Shown: positions 33,395 to 42,542, numbered from the stretch's first letter. The stretch: DNA of 64,000 bases from Candidatus Leptofilum proximum (GCA_016710325.1 JADJXK010000002.1:1612001-1676000), one strand, 5' to 3'. Numbers and translations: made by a program. The notes: generated from the letters alone by a model not told the origin.

Positions 33395-33778
33395 ATGCCT
33401 CTTTACGACTATCGTTGCCAGGCGTGTGGCAAACCAGCACGCCTGCAATTTTCATACAGTGAGTATGGCAAGGTTCAACCCGTTTGTCCACACTGCGGCA
33501 GTCTGGACATCAAGCGCCGCATCAGCCGGGTGGCCCTGGCGAAATCGGAAGATGCCCGGCTGGACTCCATGATGGATGACAGCAGCCTGGATGGCCTGGA
33601 TGAAAACGATCCGCGCTCGTTGGGCAAGTTTATGCGCAAAATGGGGAATGAAATGGGCGAAGACTTGGGCGATGAGTTTGACGAGGTGGTTGATCGGTTG
33701 GAAAAGGGCGAATCGCCAGAAGCGATTGAACAATCGATGCCAGATTTAGGCGGTGGCTCTGATTTTATAGACGATTAA
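33395..33778 (+). CDS. FmdB-family zinc-ribbon protein
   Basis: A 127-residue protein whose first 45 residues are the FmdB/CxxC_CxxC_SSSS zinc ribbon: MPLYDYRCQACG (C8, C11) and VCPHCG (C31, C34). The remainder is an acidic helical tail (DENDPRSLGKFMRKMGNEMGEDLGDEFDEVVDRLEKGE). FmdB-type proteins are often called regulatory, but their role is unsettled. Its TAA stop overlaps the tmk stop on the other strand in the shared TTAA. Confidence 0.9.
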   Translation: MPLYDYRCQACGKPARLQFSYSEYGKVQPVCPHCGSLDIKRRISRVALAKSEDARLDSMMDDSSLDGLDENDPRSLGKFMRKMGNEMGEDLGDEFDEVVDRLEKGESPEAIEQSMPDLGGGSDFIDD

Positions 33779-34416
33779 CCAGACCCTACCCGAACTTTTT
33801 CCAGACGGCCCAACAGCGCCGCTTGTAAATCTGCCTGAACGGCCGTTATCGACCGGTCCGCATCAATCACCACCCACCTTGCCGGGTTGGCGGCCACCAG
33901 CTGGTGATACCCTTCGCGCACCCGCTGGTGAAACTGCACCGCTTCTAGATCGAGCCGGTTCATCTCCAGGCCACCGCCGGTGCGCCGCGCCAGGCCTTGT
34001 TCCACGTCGATGTCCAGCAAAAAAGTAATGTCTGGCTGCAACCCGCCGGTGGCAATGTGTGTCACCTGGTGCAGGTGTACCAGGTTCAGGCCACGACCGT
34101 AACCCTGGTAGGCAATGGTGCTGTCGGCAAAACGATCGCACAAAACCGTGTGGCCTGCGTCGAGCGACGGCCGTATCACTTCCCCCACCAGCTGCGCCCG
34201 CGAGGCGGAGTAGAGCAGCATTTCAGCTATGGGAGTCATGGCCGTGTTGGCCACGTTGTGCACGCAGGCCCGAATCTCATCCCCGATGGGCGTGCCCCCC
34301 GGCTCCCGTGTGGTTACCACCGAAAACCCGCGCTGATGCAAAAAAGAGGCCAGCAGGGCAATCTGGCTGGATTTGCCGCTGCCCTCTGGCCCCTCAAAGG
34401 TGATAAACATGCCCAT
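33775..34416 (-). CDS. tmk: Thymidylate kinase
   Basis: A 213-residue kinase converting dTMP to dTDP. P-loop ITFEGPEGSGKSSQ, the TREPGGTPIGDEIR (DRX/E-R) region, LCDRFADSTIAYQGYGRGL and a lid with ARRTGGGLEMNRLD are all present. The basic residue near the P-loop is absent while the lid is basic, the type II arrangement. It sits two bases downstream of the R3H ATPase gene on the same strand, so they are co-transcribed. It converges with the fmdB-like gene at overlapping stops. Confidence 0.95.
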   Translation of the reverse strand: MGMFITFEGPEGSGKSSQIALLASFLHQRGFSVVTTREPGGTPIGDEIRACVHNVANTAMTPIAEMLLYSASRAQLVGEVIRPSLDAGHTVLCDRFADSTIAYQGYGRGLNLVHLHQVTHIATGGLQPDITFLLDIDVEQGLARRTGGGLEMNRLDLEAVQFHQRVREGYHQLVAANPARWVVIDADRSITAVQADLQAALLGRLEKVRVGSG

Positions 34417-34418
34417 GA

Positions 34419-36083
34419 CTACTGGTCAGTACGTGCCGCGCTGAAGATGCGCACGTACCGGTTGGGTTCCTTGCCATAGCTGTGTGAAACCAGGTTTGCC
34501 TGGCGCGCCAACTGGTGCTGGTAACGCCGGATGGCCGATCCAACCGGCCGTAAATCCACCGAAGCCTGCCCGGCATTGATCAATTCAATCCCGCGCTCCG
34601 CTTCAGCAATGGCGGATTCAAAAGGGTCGGTGGCGCTGGGGGCATCCAGGTCCATCACCTGGATCAGAAAGCTTTCCATCTGGTTGGTGGTGTTGGCCCG
34701 CAGCACATACACCGGTGTCCGGCGGCGTTCGGCGTCGTTGATGAGCTGGCGCCGCTTGCGGTAGTAGCTTTTCAGAGTCACCAGCACGTCGGCTTCAGGC
34801 AGGGTGTTGACCAGGGTGATGTGGACTTTGAGCCTCTTGGCAGCCTGGATCAGCCGGTTGCGCGCCACGCCGTAGGCGAAGATGTGCAGGGTGTCTTGTT
34901 CTGCTTCGGCCGGCCCGATTGGTTCAGTGGGCAGCTCAATTCTGGGTTCGCCAGACCTGGTGTTGCCGTTGGAGCCGGTGGGGCCGTTGGTGAAGATACG
35001 GCCGTTCCGCTCCTCACGCTCTTTACGCGGGCGGTTTTCACGCCGCCCTGTCACTGCCGCCGAAGTCACCACTGCATTTTGCTGTTCTACCTGCACCTTG
35101 CCCTGCTCATCTCGGGAGCGAAACTCTACCCGGAAAGGCTGGCCGCGCAGCATGGAATCCACCGAAGCCGTAACGTCTGGATGAACCAGCAGCTGCTCCC
35201 GATCCTGAATCTCGATCAGTACGTCGAAAGTGGGTGGGGCGCGGCGTTCCAGCACGGTCTTTTGCGTCCCCCGGCGTCGGGCTTCCTCATCGGAGAGCGT
35301 GACGCTTTCGATGCCGCCGACCAGGTCAGACAGCGTGGGGTTGAGCAGCAAGTTCTCCAGCGTATTGCCGTGCGCCGTGCCGATGAGCTGCACACCACGT
35401 TCGTTGATGGTGCGGGCGGCCGCAGCTTCGCGCTCCCGGCCAATCTCATCAATCACGATGACTTCAGGATTGTGATTTTCCACCGCTTCGATCATCGTTT
35501 CATGCTGGTGAGACGGCCGTGGCACCTGCATACGGCGCGCCCGGCCCACGGCCGGATGCGGAATATCGCCGTCTCCGCCAATTTCGTTGGAGGTATCGAC
35601 GATAACCACACGCCGCTTATCGGCCAGGATACGGGCCATTTCACGCAGCATCGTTGTTTTACCCACGCCGGGGCGGCCCAGCAGCAAGATGCTGTGCCCT
35701 TCGGCAATGATGTCTTCGATGATGTCAATGGTGCCGTACACGGCCCGGCCGACGCGGCAGGTAAGCCCCACCACCTCGCCCTTCCGGTTGCGAATACCGG
35801 AGATGCGGTGCAAAGTGCGAGCAATGCCGGCGCGGTTGTCATCGTCAAAGTCGCCAATGCCGTTGACAACGGCCGCAATGTCGGCGGCGGTCACTTCTTC
35901 TCGGCGCAAAACCACTTCGCCATCGGTGTAGCGCGCGGTGGGCTGGCGGCCCAGGTCCATGACCACCTCCAACAGCTGGGTTTCACGACCAATTGATTCA
36001 ATTTTTTCGGCAATATCTACCGGTAGTATGTGTAGTAGTTTTTGTAAGTCTGCTTTTGCTTGATCTACTTGTGTATGGTTCAT
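34419..36083 (-). CDS. Ycf45-like AAA ATPase with C-terminal R3H domain
   Basis: A 554-residue protein. The middle domain is a SpoIIIAA/Ycf45-type ATPase: Walker A LLGRPGVGKTTMLREMARILA, Walker B VIVIDEIGREREAAAARTINERG and QLIGTAHGNTLENLLLNPTL. A basic and acidic linker (RRENRPRKEREERNGRIF) leads to a C-terminal R3H nucleic-acid-binding domain (GSAIRRYQHQLARQANLVSHSYG). Homologues occur in cyanobacteria, plastids and Firmicutes; proposed roles involve ssDNA or RNA. The frame is open to 36251, but that part overlaps the upstream GNAT gene, so the ATG at 36083 is preferred. Start coupling with the GNAT gene is likely. Confidence 0.88.
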   Translation of the reverse strand: MNHTQVDQAKADLQKLLHILPVDIAEKIESIGRETQLLEVVMDLGRQPTARYTDGEVVLRREEVTAADIAAVVNGIGDFDDDNRAGIARTLHRISGIRNRKGEVVGLTCRVGRAVYGTIDIIEDIIAEGHSILLLGRPGVGKTTMLREMARILADKRRVVIVDTSNEIGGDGDIPHPAVGRARRMQVPRPSHQHETMIEAVENHNPEVIVIDEIGREREAAAARTINERGVQLIGTAHGNTLENLLLNPTLSDLVGGIESVTLSDEEARRRGTQKTVLERRAPPTFDVLIEIQDREQLLVHPDVTASVDSMLRGQPFRVEFRSRDEQGKVQVEQQNAVVTSAAVTGRRENRPRKEREERNGRIFTNGPTGSNGNTRSGEPRIELPTEPIGPAEAEQDTLHIFAYGVARNRLIQAAKRLKVHITLVNTLPEADVLVTLKSYYRKRRQLINDAERRRTPVYVLRANTTNQMESFLIQVMDLDAPSATDPFESAIAEAERGIELINAGQASVDLRPVGSAIRRYQHQLARQANLVSHSYGKEPNRYVRIFSAARTDQ

Positions 36084-36090
36084 GTATAAA

Positions 36091-37158
36091 TTAACTTTTT
36101 TCAAAAATTGGTGTAGGGGTCGAATGTTTAGATTTTTGTCTTCTTCGACCCAGCTTTTGATACTGTCGAATGAGAGGCGCGGTAGGTGTGATGCCCTGTG
36201 CTTCCAGCGCTGCCGAAAGATCGGCCAGCGGTCGGGTAGCTTTTTGCACAATATGCTTGACCATCACTGCCTGGCTACCCCAGAGGGTAAACCCCGAGCG
36301 CTCCAGGGCATACTGGATCCAACTTTGGTAGCGGCGCACACAGCAGTAAATTGGCTTGGCCGCTACGGATGGATTCTGGCGCACAACGGCCGTAATAATC
36401 TGCTCGGCCTGGGCTTCGGCGCTGGGATGAATGAACAGGCGCATCCAGGTAGCCAGTGGCCCCACGTGAATATGAACAAAGGCAGCTAACTCATTCTCTT
36501 CATGCAACACCCAACCTGCCCCATCTTGCAGCGGTGGCATTGGTTCCACCAGCTGAACTAGGCGCGGGACCGTGTTGGCATACAACAGCTGAATGTCCCA
36601 ATCATCTTCCGCCTGGCGGGGCCTTAGAATTGTGATCTCTTTTTCTGGTTTTACCACTTCACCTGGGTGCAGCACCCACACATCCTGGCGGGTGTACACC
36701 ACAAACCCGGCGCGCCGCAGCACGGGCAGCTCCTCGCTAACTTCGTCTACTTCAGCCACCAGGCTGTGGATACCCCGCTGCCCAGCTTCGATAACGGCTT
36801 GATCGAGCAGGGGCAGCCAGGCGTTTTCGTTGACTTGATACGGCCGTTCACCATTGCCATCTGCCCCCGCAGCCGTGCCGTTGGGCTCCAGGGCAATATG
36901 CCCGTCACTCGTCGAACTCAGGTACAAAATGTGGGCATGCACACTTTCTTCTTCCAGGTACAGCTGAATGAAGCCCGCCAGCCCATTTTTATCCGACTTC
37001 CACACGTACGTGGGGAAGTCTCCCCCAACCAGGCTAAACAGCGCCCCGCGGGTCGGGTGCAGATTCTTGGTTAAGGCCGATTCCGTATGCAGGGAGACAC
37101 CCAATTCACTCAGGCGGTGGACAAGTGGCAAATCGCGTAAATTAAACGGTCTTATCAT
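36091..37158 (-). CDS. GNAT-like acetyltransferase-fold protein
   Basis: A 355-residue protein beginning MIRPFNLRDLPLVHRLSELG, the first strand-helix of a GNAT fold. A first GNAT-like half covers residues 1-160, with GQRGIHSLVAEVDEVSEELPVLRRAGFVVYTRQDVW as the C-terminal half-fold. A second half covers about 180-320, ending CCVRRYQSWIQYALERSGFTLWGSQAVMVKH. It looks like two tandem, degenerate acetyltransferase domains; the acetyl-CoA loop (Q/RxxGxG/A) is not obvious, so activity is uncertain. It is the first gene of a transcript through the R3H ATPase and tmk. Confidence 0.7.
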   Translation of the reverse strand: MIRPFNLRDLPLVHRLSELGVSLHTESALTKNLHPTRGALFSLVGGDFPTYVWKSDKNGLAGFIQLYLEEESVHAHILYLSSTSDGHIALEPNGTAAGADGNGERPYQVNENAWLPLLDQAVIEAGQRGIHSLVAEVDEVSEELPVLRRAGFVVYTRQDVWVLHPGEVVKPEKEITILRPRQAEDDWDIQLLYANTVPRLVQLVEPMPPLQDGAGWVLHEENELAAFVHIHVGPLATWMRLFIHPSAEAQAEQIITAVVRQNPSVAAKPIYCCVRRYQSWIQYALERSGFTLWGSQAVMVKHIVQKATRPLADLSAALEAQGITPTAPLIRQYQKLGRRRQKSKHSTPTPIFEKS

Positions 37159-37376
37159 CAGATATACAGTTTAGCAGTCGCTAAAAAGCCCGACAAGCCT
37201 CCAAAGCTATACAGGAAAAACTTTCATCAAATTCATAACCCAACGTCTTTATCACACTGGCGCACCAGTTAGTGGCAGCATTTTTCAGGGAGCACAGCCA
37301 GCCTGATAAGCTCTAATTATATCTCAAAAAGGCTGTGTTACCCCATTCCAACTTTCCTTACCTTATCATTTAAACG

Positions 37377-37385
37377 TGTTATAAT
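37377..37385 (+). promoter_or_regulatory. Extended -10 promoter of the sdh operon
   Basis: TGTTATAAT stands 51 bases before the sdhC start; no strong -35 lies 17 bases further up. GGAGGAAGGAG follows as the ribosome site for sdhC. Confidence 0.55.
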
Positions 37386-37435
37386 GAGCCGCACTTGTTA
37401 CACCATTTCCACTCACTGGTGGAGGAAGGAGAACT

Positions 37436-37882
37436 ATGTCATCTTTAATTCTCACTATACGCGAAAGTGTGCGTTATCGTGGGCGGAGCGGTCACTACAG
37501 CTGGATTGCCCATCGCTTGTCCGGCCTGGCCATCCTGGGCTTCCTCGTGCTGCACGTCTGGGATACGGCCAATGCACATTTTTACCCCGAACTGTACGCC
37601 TGGTCGATTGCCCTGTTTAAGCACCCCCTGTTTGCTATGGGGGAAATTGGCGTGATGGCGGCCGTTTTATACCATGCATTTAACGGCATTCGCATCACCA
37701 TTTTGGACTTCAAGCCAGAGTGGTGGAAGTACCAAAAACGCAGTGCCACGATTGTTTGGGTGTTGTTTGCGGCCGTTTTCGTCCCCATTGGCCTCTACAT
37801 GCTTGTTGAATTTGTCGGGCGCTGCAGCGGTTTGGGAGCCGCCTGCTGGGAAATTCCTCGGGTAAGTGACTTCACAGGATAA
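37436..37882 (+). CDS. sdhC: Succinate dehydrogenase cytochrome b556 subunit
   Basis: A 148-residue membrane anchor with three transmembrane helices. SWIAHRLSGLAILGFLVLHVWD contains the Ser/Arg of the quinone site and a heme-ligand candidate His, and LYHAFNGIRITILDF is the second conserved block. It anchors the flavoprotein and iron-sulfur subunits and passes electrons to quinone. It opens the sdhC-sdhD-sdhA-sdhB operon. Confidence 0.92.
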   Translation: MSSLILTIRESVRYRGRSGHYSWIAHRLSGLAILGFLVLHVWDTANAHFYPELYAWSIALFKHPLFAMGEIGVMAAVLYHAFNGIRITILDFKPEWWKYQKRSATIVWVLFAAVFVPIGLYMLVEFVGRCSGLGAACWEIPRVSDFTG

Positions 37883-37896
37883 GGGAGCAAAAGATC

Positions 37897-38319
37897 ATGA
37901 CAACAGCAACACCCTCCATAACGCACCGCAAGGTAAAAGTAAAATTCAATTTCGAGCGTTATGCCTACCTCTTTATGCGTATGTCTGGCCTGGTTCTGCT
38001 CATTTTGGCCGTGGGCCATATGATTATCCAGCACGTGCTCAACAGCAGCGGCAATCTCACGCTGATGTTTGTGGCGGACCAGTGGAACTCTTGGGGCTGG
38101 AAGGCGTACGACATCTTCTTACTTCTGTTCGCTATTCCCCACGGCATCAACGGGCTGCGCAACGTGCTGGATGATTATATCCACAACCCTGGGGCGATGA
38201 AGGTGATCAACATCGTTTTGGCGGTTTTTGTTGTGGTCACCGTCATTTGGGCAGCCATCGGCATTTCGCTGTTTGACCCAGAAGCGGCTCGTCAGGCTGC
38301 TCAAGGGTTACCTGGCTAA
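37897..38319 (+). CDS. sdhD: Succinate dehydrogenase hydrophobic anchor subunit
   Basis: A 140-residue protein with three transmembrane helices. The conserved residues are in YLFMRMSGLVLLILAVGHMIIQHVL (candidate heme ligand His) and LFAIPHGINGLRNVLDDYI. It starts 14 bases after sdhC with AAGGGAG upstream. It pairs with SdhC in the membrane domain of complex II. Confidence 0.9.
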   Translation: MTTATPSITHRKVKVKFNFERYAYLFMRMSGLVLLILAVGHMIIQHVLNSSGNLTLMFVADQWNSWGWKAYDIFLLLFAIPHGINGLRNVLDDYIHNPGAMKVINIVLAVFVVVTVIWAAIGISLFDPEAARQAAQGLPG

Positions 38320-38324
38320 AAAAT

Positions 38325-38420
38325 TACCGTAATTAAGTAATTTGGTAATCAGGTAATTAAAAAATCACTTTTCAACGGCAACCTAATTACTCAATTGCCC
38401 ATTAACTCAATTACTCAACC
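38325..38420. repeat. AATTACTCAA/TAATTAAG-type inverted array inside the sdh operon
   Basis: TTACCGTAATTAAGTAATTT and GGTAATCAGGTAATT are followed about 35 bases later by CCTAATTACTCAATTGCCCA and TTAACTCAATTACTCAACC. This is a low-complexity array and its reverse complement. It separates sdhD and sdhA without breaking the operon. Same family as 16836-16861 and 46126-46190. Confidence 0.75.
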
Positions 38421-38437
38421 AAAAGTGCAGGATAAAC

Positions 38438-40225
38438 ATGGCTAACGTAAAAATTCACACATTCGACGCCGTTATTGTAGGTGCTGGCGGCGCCGGATTA
38501 ATGGCAGCGCTGTACGCCAGCAAAAAGGCCAACGTTGCCGTCATTTCCAAGCTGTACCCCACCCGTTCCCATACCGGCGCAGCGCAAGGCGGCATCGGGG
38601 CGGCCCTGGGTAACATGGAAGAGGATCGCTGGGAATGGCACGCCTACGACACCGTCAAAGGGTCCGACTACCTGGCAGACCAGGACGCTGTTGACGTTTT
38701 ATGTAAAGAAGCCGTGGACACGGTGATCGAGCTGGAACACATGGGGCTGCCGTTTGACCGTTATCCCAACGGTACCATTTCTCAGCGCCGCTTTGGCGGC
38801 CACACCAACAACGAAACGGGCAAGCCGGTTATGCGCGCCTGCCACGCCGCCGACCGCACCGGCCACATGATTTTGCAGACGCTGTACCAGCAGTGTATTA
38901 AAAACAAAGTCAATTTCTTTGACGAATTTCACGTGGTAGACCTGATCCGCGTAGACAACACCGTGCGTGGTGTGGTGGCGGTGGAAATTAGCACTGGCGA
39001 ATTCCACGTATTCCACAGCAAAGCGGTGCATTTTGCCACCGGTGGCTGGGGCCGCTGCTGGGAAGTCACCTCGAACGCCCACTCCCTGACGGGTGACGGC
39101 GCGGCCATCTGCCTGCGGCGCGGCATTCCGTTGGAAGACATGGAATTTTTCCAGTTCCACCCCACAGGCATTTTCCGTCTGGGCGTGCTGATTACGGAAG
39201 GCGTGCGCGGCGAGGGCGGTGTGCTCATCAATAGCAAGGGGGAGCGGTTTATGGAAAAATACGCACCCACCATTAAAGATCTGGCCAGCCGCGACGTGGT
39301 CAGCCGGGCGATTTACCTGGAGATTCAGGCCGGGCGCGGTATTAATGGGCAAAATTACGTGCATCTGGACATCCGCCCGGAAACGGTGAACCACTATTTT
39401 GAGCAGGCAGGCGAAAAGCGCCGCATTGACCGGGAGTACATCGAAGCCAAGCTGCCGGACATTGCCGATTTTACGCGTACGTACCTGGGCGTGGACCCGG
39501 TAACGGAGCCAATGCCTATTCAACCAACAGCCCATTACGCCATGGGTGGTATTCCTACGGACGTCGACGGCCGTGTTTTAGCCAGCGTTGATGGCAGCCT
39601 GATTGACGGCCTTTATGCCGCTGGTGAATGTGCCTGCGTTTCTGTCCACGGGGCCAACCGTTTGGGCACCAACTCGTTGGTGGACCTGGTGGTTTTTGGC
39701 CGCCGCTCCGGCAACCACATGGCCGAGTACTGCAACCAGGCCGACCTGCTGCCCCTGCCAGATGACCCGGCCGGGGAAGTGATGGCCGAGTTTGAGCGTA
39801 TCCGCAACGGCAGCGGCGGAGTGAAAGCCGCGGAGCTGCGGACCAAAATGCAAAAGTCAATGACGGCCAATGTGGGGGTGTTCCGCACGGAAGAGACGAT
39901 GGCCACGGCCGTTTCCGACCTGGGTGAGCTGCGTGAAGCGTACAGCTGCAATATCCAGATCGATGACAAGGGCAGCCAGTTCAACACCGATCTGCTGGAA
40001 GCCTGGGAACTGGGCTGCTTACTAGAACTGGCGGAAGTGACGGCCGTTTCTGCCAAAGCTCGCACCGAAAGCCGCGGTGGCCACGCCCGCGAGGATTACC
40101 AAAAACGCAACGACAAAGAATGGCTGAAGCACACCTTCTACTTCCGCACCGAGGACGGTAGCTACCGTCTGGATTACAAACCCGTCACCCTGGGCCGCTA
40201 CGAACCCAAGGAGCGCGTCTACTAA
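38438..40225 (+). CDS. sdhA: Succinate dehydrogenase flavoprotein subunit
   Basis: A 595-residue flavoprotein oxidising succinate to fumarate in the TCA cycle. The FAD fold is VIVGAGGAGLMAALYAS. SHTGAAQGGIGAALG contains the histidine that covalently carries FAD, and QFHPTGIF and RGEGGVLINSKGERFM are the substrate-domain signatures. AGECACVSVHGANRLGTNSLVDLVVFGRRSG is the second FAD block. AGGATAAAC precedes the ATG. Length is normal. Confidence 0.96.
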   Translation: MANVKIHTFDAVIVGAGGAGLMAALYASKKANVAVISKLYPTRSHTGAAQGGIGAALGNMEEDRWEWHAYDTVKGSDYLADQDAVDVLCKEAVDTVIELEHMGLPFDRYPNGTISQRRFGGHTNNETGKPVMRACHAADRTGHMILQTLYQQCIKNKVNFFDEFHVVDLIRVDNTVRGVVAVEISTGEFHVFHSKAVHFATGGWGRCWEVTSNAHSLTGDGAAICLRRGIPLEDMEFFQFHPTGIFRLGVLITEGVRGEGGVLINSKGERFMEKYAPTIKDLASRDVVSRAIYLEIQAGRGINGQNYVHLDIRPETVNHYFEQAGEKRRIDREYIEAKLPDIADFTRTYLGVDPVTEPMPIQPTAHYAMGGIPTDVDGRVLASVDGSLIDGLYAAGECACVSVHGANRLGTNSLVDLVVFGRRSGNHMAEYCNQADLLPLPDDPAGEVMAEFERIRNGSGGVKAAELRTKMQKSMTANVGVFRTEETMATAVSDLGELREAYSCNIQIDDKGSQFNTDLLEAWELGCLLELAEVTAVSAKARTESRGGHAREDYQKRNDKEWLKHTFYFRTEDGSYRLDYKPVTLGRYEPKERVY

Positions 40226-40325
40226 AACGGTGAATGGTAAACGGTGAACCGTTATCGGTAAACGGTGAACGGCGTACCGAAATCACCACCGATTACCGAC
40301 CACCGATTACCGATTACCGACAACG
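40226..40325. repeat. TTACCGATTACCG-type inverted array inside the sdh operon
   Basis: AACGGTGAATGGTAAACGGT, GAACCGTTATCGGTAAACGG and then ACCACCGATTACCGACCACC, GATTACCGATTACCGAC. The halves are imperfect reverse complements. It fills the gap between sdhA and sdhB. The same units occur in frame inside mutS (5374-5430). Confidence 0.75.
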
Positions 40326-40336
40326 AGGAGATTCCT

Positions 40337-41062
40337 ATGCAAGTTCAAATGCGTATTCGTCGCTTCAATCCGGAAAAAGACAGCGTTCCGTGGTGGGGCG
40401 ACTACACCATTCAGGATGTTCGTCCTAACGATTCTGTGCTGGATGTGCTGCACCGCGTGAAGTGGGAGCAAGACGGCACCCTGGCTCTGCGCCGCTCCTG
40501 CGCCCACGGTGTGTGCGGCTCCGATGCCATGCGCATCAATGGGGCCAACGCTCTGGCCTGCAAGACGCTGGTGGCCCGCCTGGCTAAACAAGGCAGCAGC
40601 GAAGCCAAAATCCAGGTGGAGCCTATCCTGGGCATGCGCGTGCTGAAAGATTTAATTGTAGACATGGACCCATTTTTTGAGCATTACCGTTCGGTGATGC
40701 CCTACTTTGTGAATGATTCACCCGTGCCAGAAAACGGCCGTGAGCGCCTGCAATCACAAGAAGACCGGGCCCGCTTTGACGACACCACCAAGTGCATCCT
40801 CTGCGCCGCCTGCACCAGCTCCTGTCCCAGCTTCTGGGCCGATGAAAAATATATCGGCCCGGCGGCTATTGTGCAGGCCCATCGCTTTATCTTTGATTCC
40901 CGTGACCAGGCCTACAACGAACGGCTGGAGGTGGTTGGCGATACGATGGGCGTCTGGCGCTGCCGCACCGTCTTCAACTGCACCAACGCCTGCCCGCGTG
41001 AAATTGAGGTCACCAAAGCCATCGCCGAAGTGAAAATGGCGCTGACCGGCGGCGAAGTTTAA
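40337..41062 (+). CDS. sdhB: Succinate dehydrogenase iron-sulfur subunit
   Basis: A 241-residue electron carrier. The 2Fe-2S site is SCAHGVCGSDAMRINGANALAC; the third ligand position is Asp, as in the E. coli protein. CILCAACTSSCP and CTNACPREIEV hold the 4Fe-4S and 3Fe-4S clusters. GAGGAG lies seven bases before the ATG at 40337; the longer frame upstream is the repeat array. A hairpin follows the stop. Confidence 0.95.
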   Translation: MQVQMRIRRFNPEKDSVPWWGDYTIQDVRPNDSVLDVLHRVKWEQDGTLALRRSCAHGVCGSDAMRINGANALACKTLVARLAKQGSSEAKIQVEPILGMRVLKDLIVDMDPFFEHYRSVMPYFVNDSPVPENGRERLQSQEDRARFDDTTKCILCAACTSSCPSFWADEKYIGPAAIVQAHRFIFDSRDQAYNERLEVVGDTMGVWRCRTVFNCTNACPREIEVTKAIAEVKMALTGGEV

Positions 41063-41075
41063 CCAGTTATCACCA

Positions 41076-41114
41076 GAGGCGGCAGCGGCTTAAAATTTGG
41101 CCGCTTGCCGCCTC
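41076..41114 (+). terminator. GC-rich hairpin after sdhB
   Basis: GAGGCGGCAGCGGC (41076-41089) pairs with GCCGCTTGCCGCCTC (41100-41114) with one bulge. Only ATTTCT follows, so termination may be partial or Rho-assisted. Confidence 0.55.
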
Positions 41115-41199
41115 ATTTCTGCCAATCTCTGCACCCCAGCAGTTTGGTGCGTGCCACCTGAAAAACAAACAGGTCTCGCTTCGCGGCGACACAAAACAG

Positions 41200-42426
41200 A
41201 TGACAGACACAAACCAGCTGTTAAAGACGGCCGTTCAAGCCGCCAAAGCAGGTGATCGCGAAAAAGCCCACCAGCTTCTGCTGCAAATTGTGGAGCAGGA
41301 CGAAACAAATGAAACCGCCTGGCTCTGGCTCAGCGGCACGGTACAAACCCGGGAAGAGCGCCAGATCTGCCTGGAAAACGTTCTGGCCATCAACCCCAAC
41401 AACGAAATCGCCAAAAAGGGATTGCAAAAGCTGGGCGTCTCCCTGCCCCAAGCCTCGCCGCCCGCCCCCGTAGAAAAAGAGCCGGAACGCTGGGACAAAC
41501 CTGTCTACGACCTGGAACTGCCAGCGGCTAATGATCCCCACCAGCACAAATTTGATGACGCCTGGAGCAGCTCGGCCGACCTGTGCGCCTACTGCGCCCA
41601 GCCGGTAACGCGCCGCCACAAGCGCTGCCCCAAATGCCAGCGGAAAATGGTGGGCAAAGAACCAATTTACCCCAACCGGACCCACCACCTGCAAAACTGG
41701 ATTGTTTTTCGCAGCATTGGGCACATCCTTTATGTGCTCGAAATTGTGTCGTTATATTTTGTTATCTCTTTCCTGGCGTCTCATGCGGTGATACCGTGGG
41801 AGGCGTTTAAACTTTTCAGGGTCTTGATATGGATTTTCCTGGCGGTTACCTTAGCTGTGACCGTTGGGCTCACGGTTGCCCTGTATTTTCGGCAGGTCTG
41901 GGCTTACTGGCTAGCCATACTTGGGCTCCTCCTTGTTATTATCAGCAACATTGGGTCAGCTATTTGGGCTCCGCCTGAATCCTTAACCGATTTTTTCCCT
42001 ACCTGGAACATTATTGCGGCCTCGTTGTTTTATATCGTTTTTCAGGTTCTAAACGTCTATTTTACGGTGATGGCTGCAGGTGATTTCAGGCGAGAGAAGC
42101 AGTGGCGCGTGGCTGTGGTCGACCAGCGCGTTAAAGATCCGCTGGTGTTGGATAAAGCAGGTAAACTGTTCGCACAGCGCGGGATGTGGGCTACGGCCGT
42201 TCTCTACTGGCAGCGCGCGGTGGGGCGATCACCCGGCAACGTGGCCGTCCTGCGCCGCCTGGCCGATGGCTACGCTCGGCTCGGCTTCCCCGAACGCAGC
42301 CTGGACACTCTGCACCAGGCGCGCGACAAAACGCTGGACCCCGATACCAAGGCCGTCCTCACCCAGCAAATGGAGCTGCTGAACCAGAAACTGGTCCAAC
42401 AAACCAAAAACTTAACACCCCGCTAA
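41200..42426 (+). CDS. TPR/zinc-ribbon/multi-TM protein
   Basis: A 408-residue protein of unknown role. Residues 1-85 are TPR-like helices (LLKTAVQAAKAGDREKAHQLLLQIVEQDETNETAWLWLSG, CLENVLAINPNNEIAKKGLQKLG). A zinc ribbon follows at about 127-150 (LCAYCAQ...RCPKCQRKM). Four transmembrane helices occupy about 170-295. A C-terminal cytosolic TPR segment (KLFAQRGMWATAVLYWQRAVGRSPGNVAVLRRLADGYARLG) ends it. I associate the TPR plus WLWLSG opening with Chloroflexota proteins. The start has no clear ribosome site. Confidence 0.8.
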   Translation: MTDTNQLLKTAVQAAKAGDREKAHQLLLQIVEQDETNETAWLWLSGTVQTREERQICLENVLAINPNNEIAKKGLQKLGVSLPQASPPAPVEKEPERWDKPVYDLELPAANDPHQHKFDDAWSSSADLCAYCAQPVTRRHKRCPKCQRKMVGKEPIYPNRTHHLQNWIVFRSIGHILYVLEIVSLYFVISFLASHAVIPWEAFKLFRVLIWIFLAVTLAVTVGLTVALYFRQVWAYWLAILGLLLVIISNIGSAIWAPPESLTDFFPTWNIIAASLFYIVFQVLNVYFTVMAAGDFRREKQWRVAVVDQRVKDPLVLDKAGKLFAQRGMWATAVLYWQRAVGRSPGNVAVLRRLADGYARLGFPERSLDTLHQARDKTLDPDTKAVLTQQMELLNQKLVQQTKNLTPR

Positions 42427-42542
42427 GAAACGCTCATCCTTCCTTCCTTGGGTTGTGTTCCCCCACATCCTGCCTTATACTGGCATAAATCCGCAAAGCA
42501 CCTCGCATCATTCCCCTGACAACACCCAATTTGGAGGAAAAA

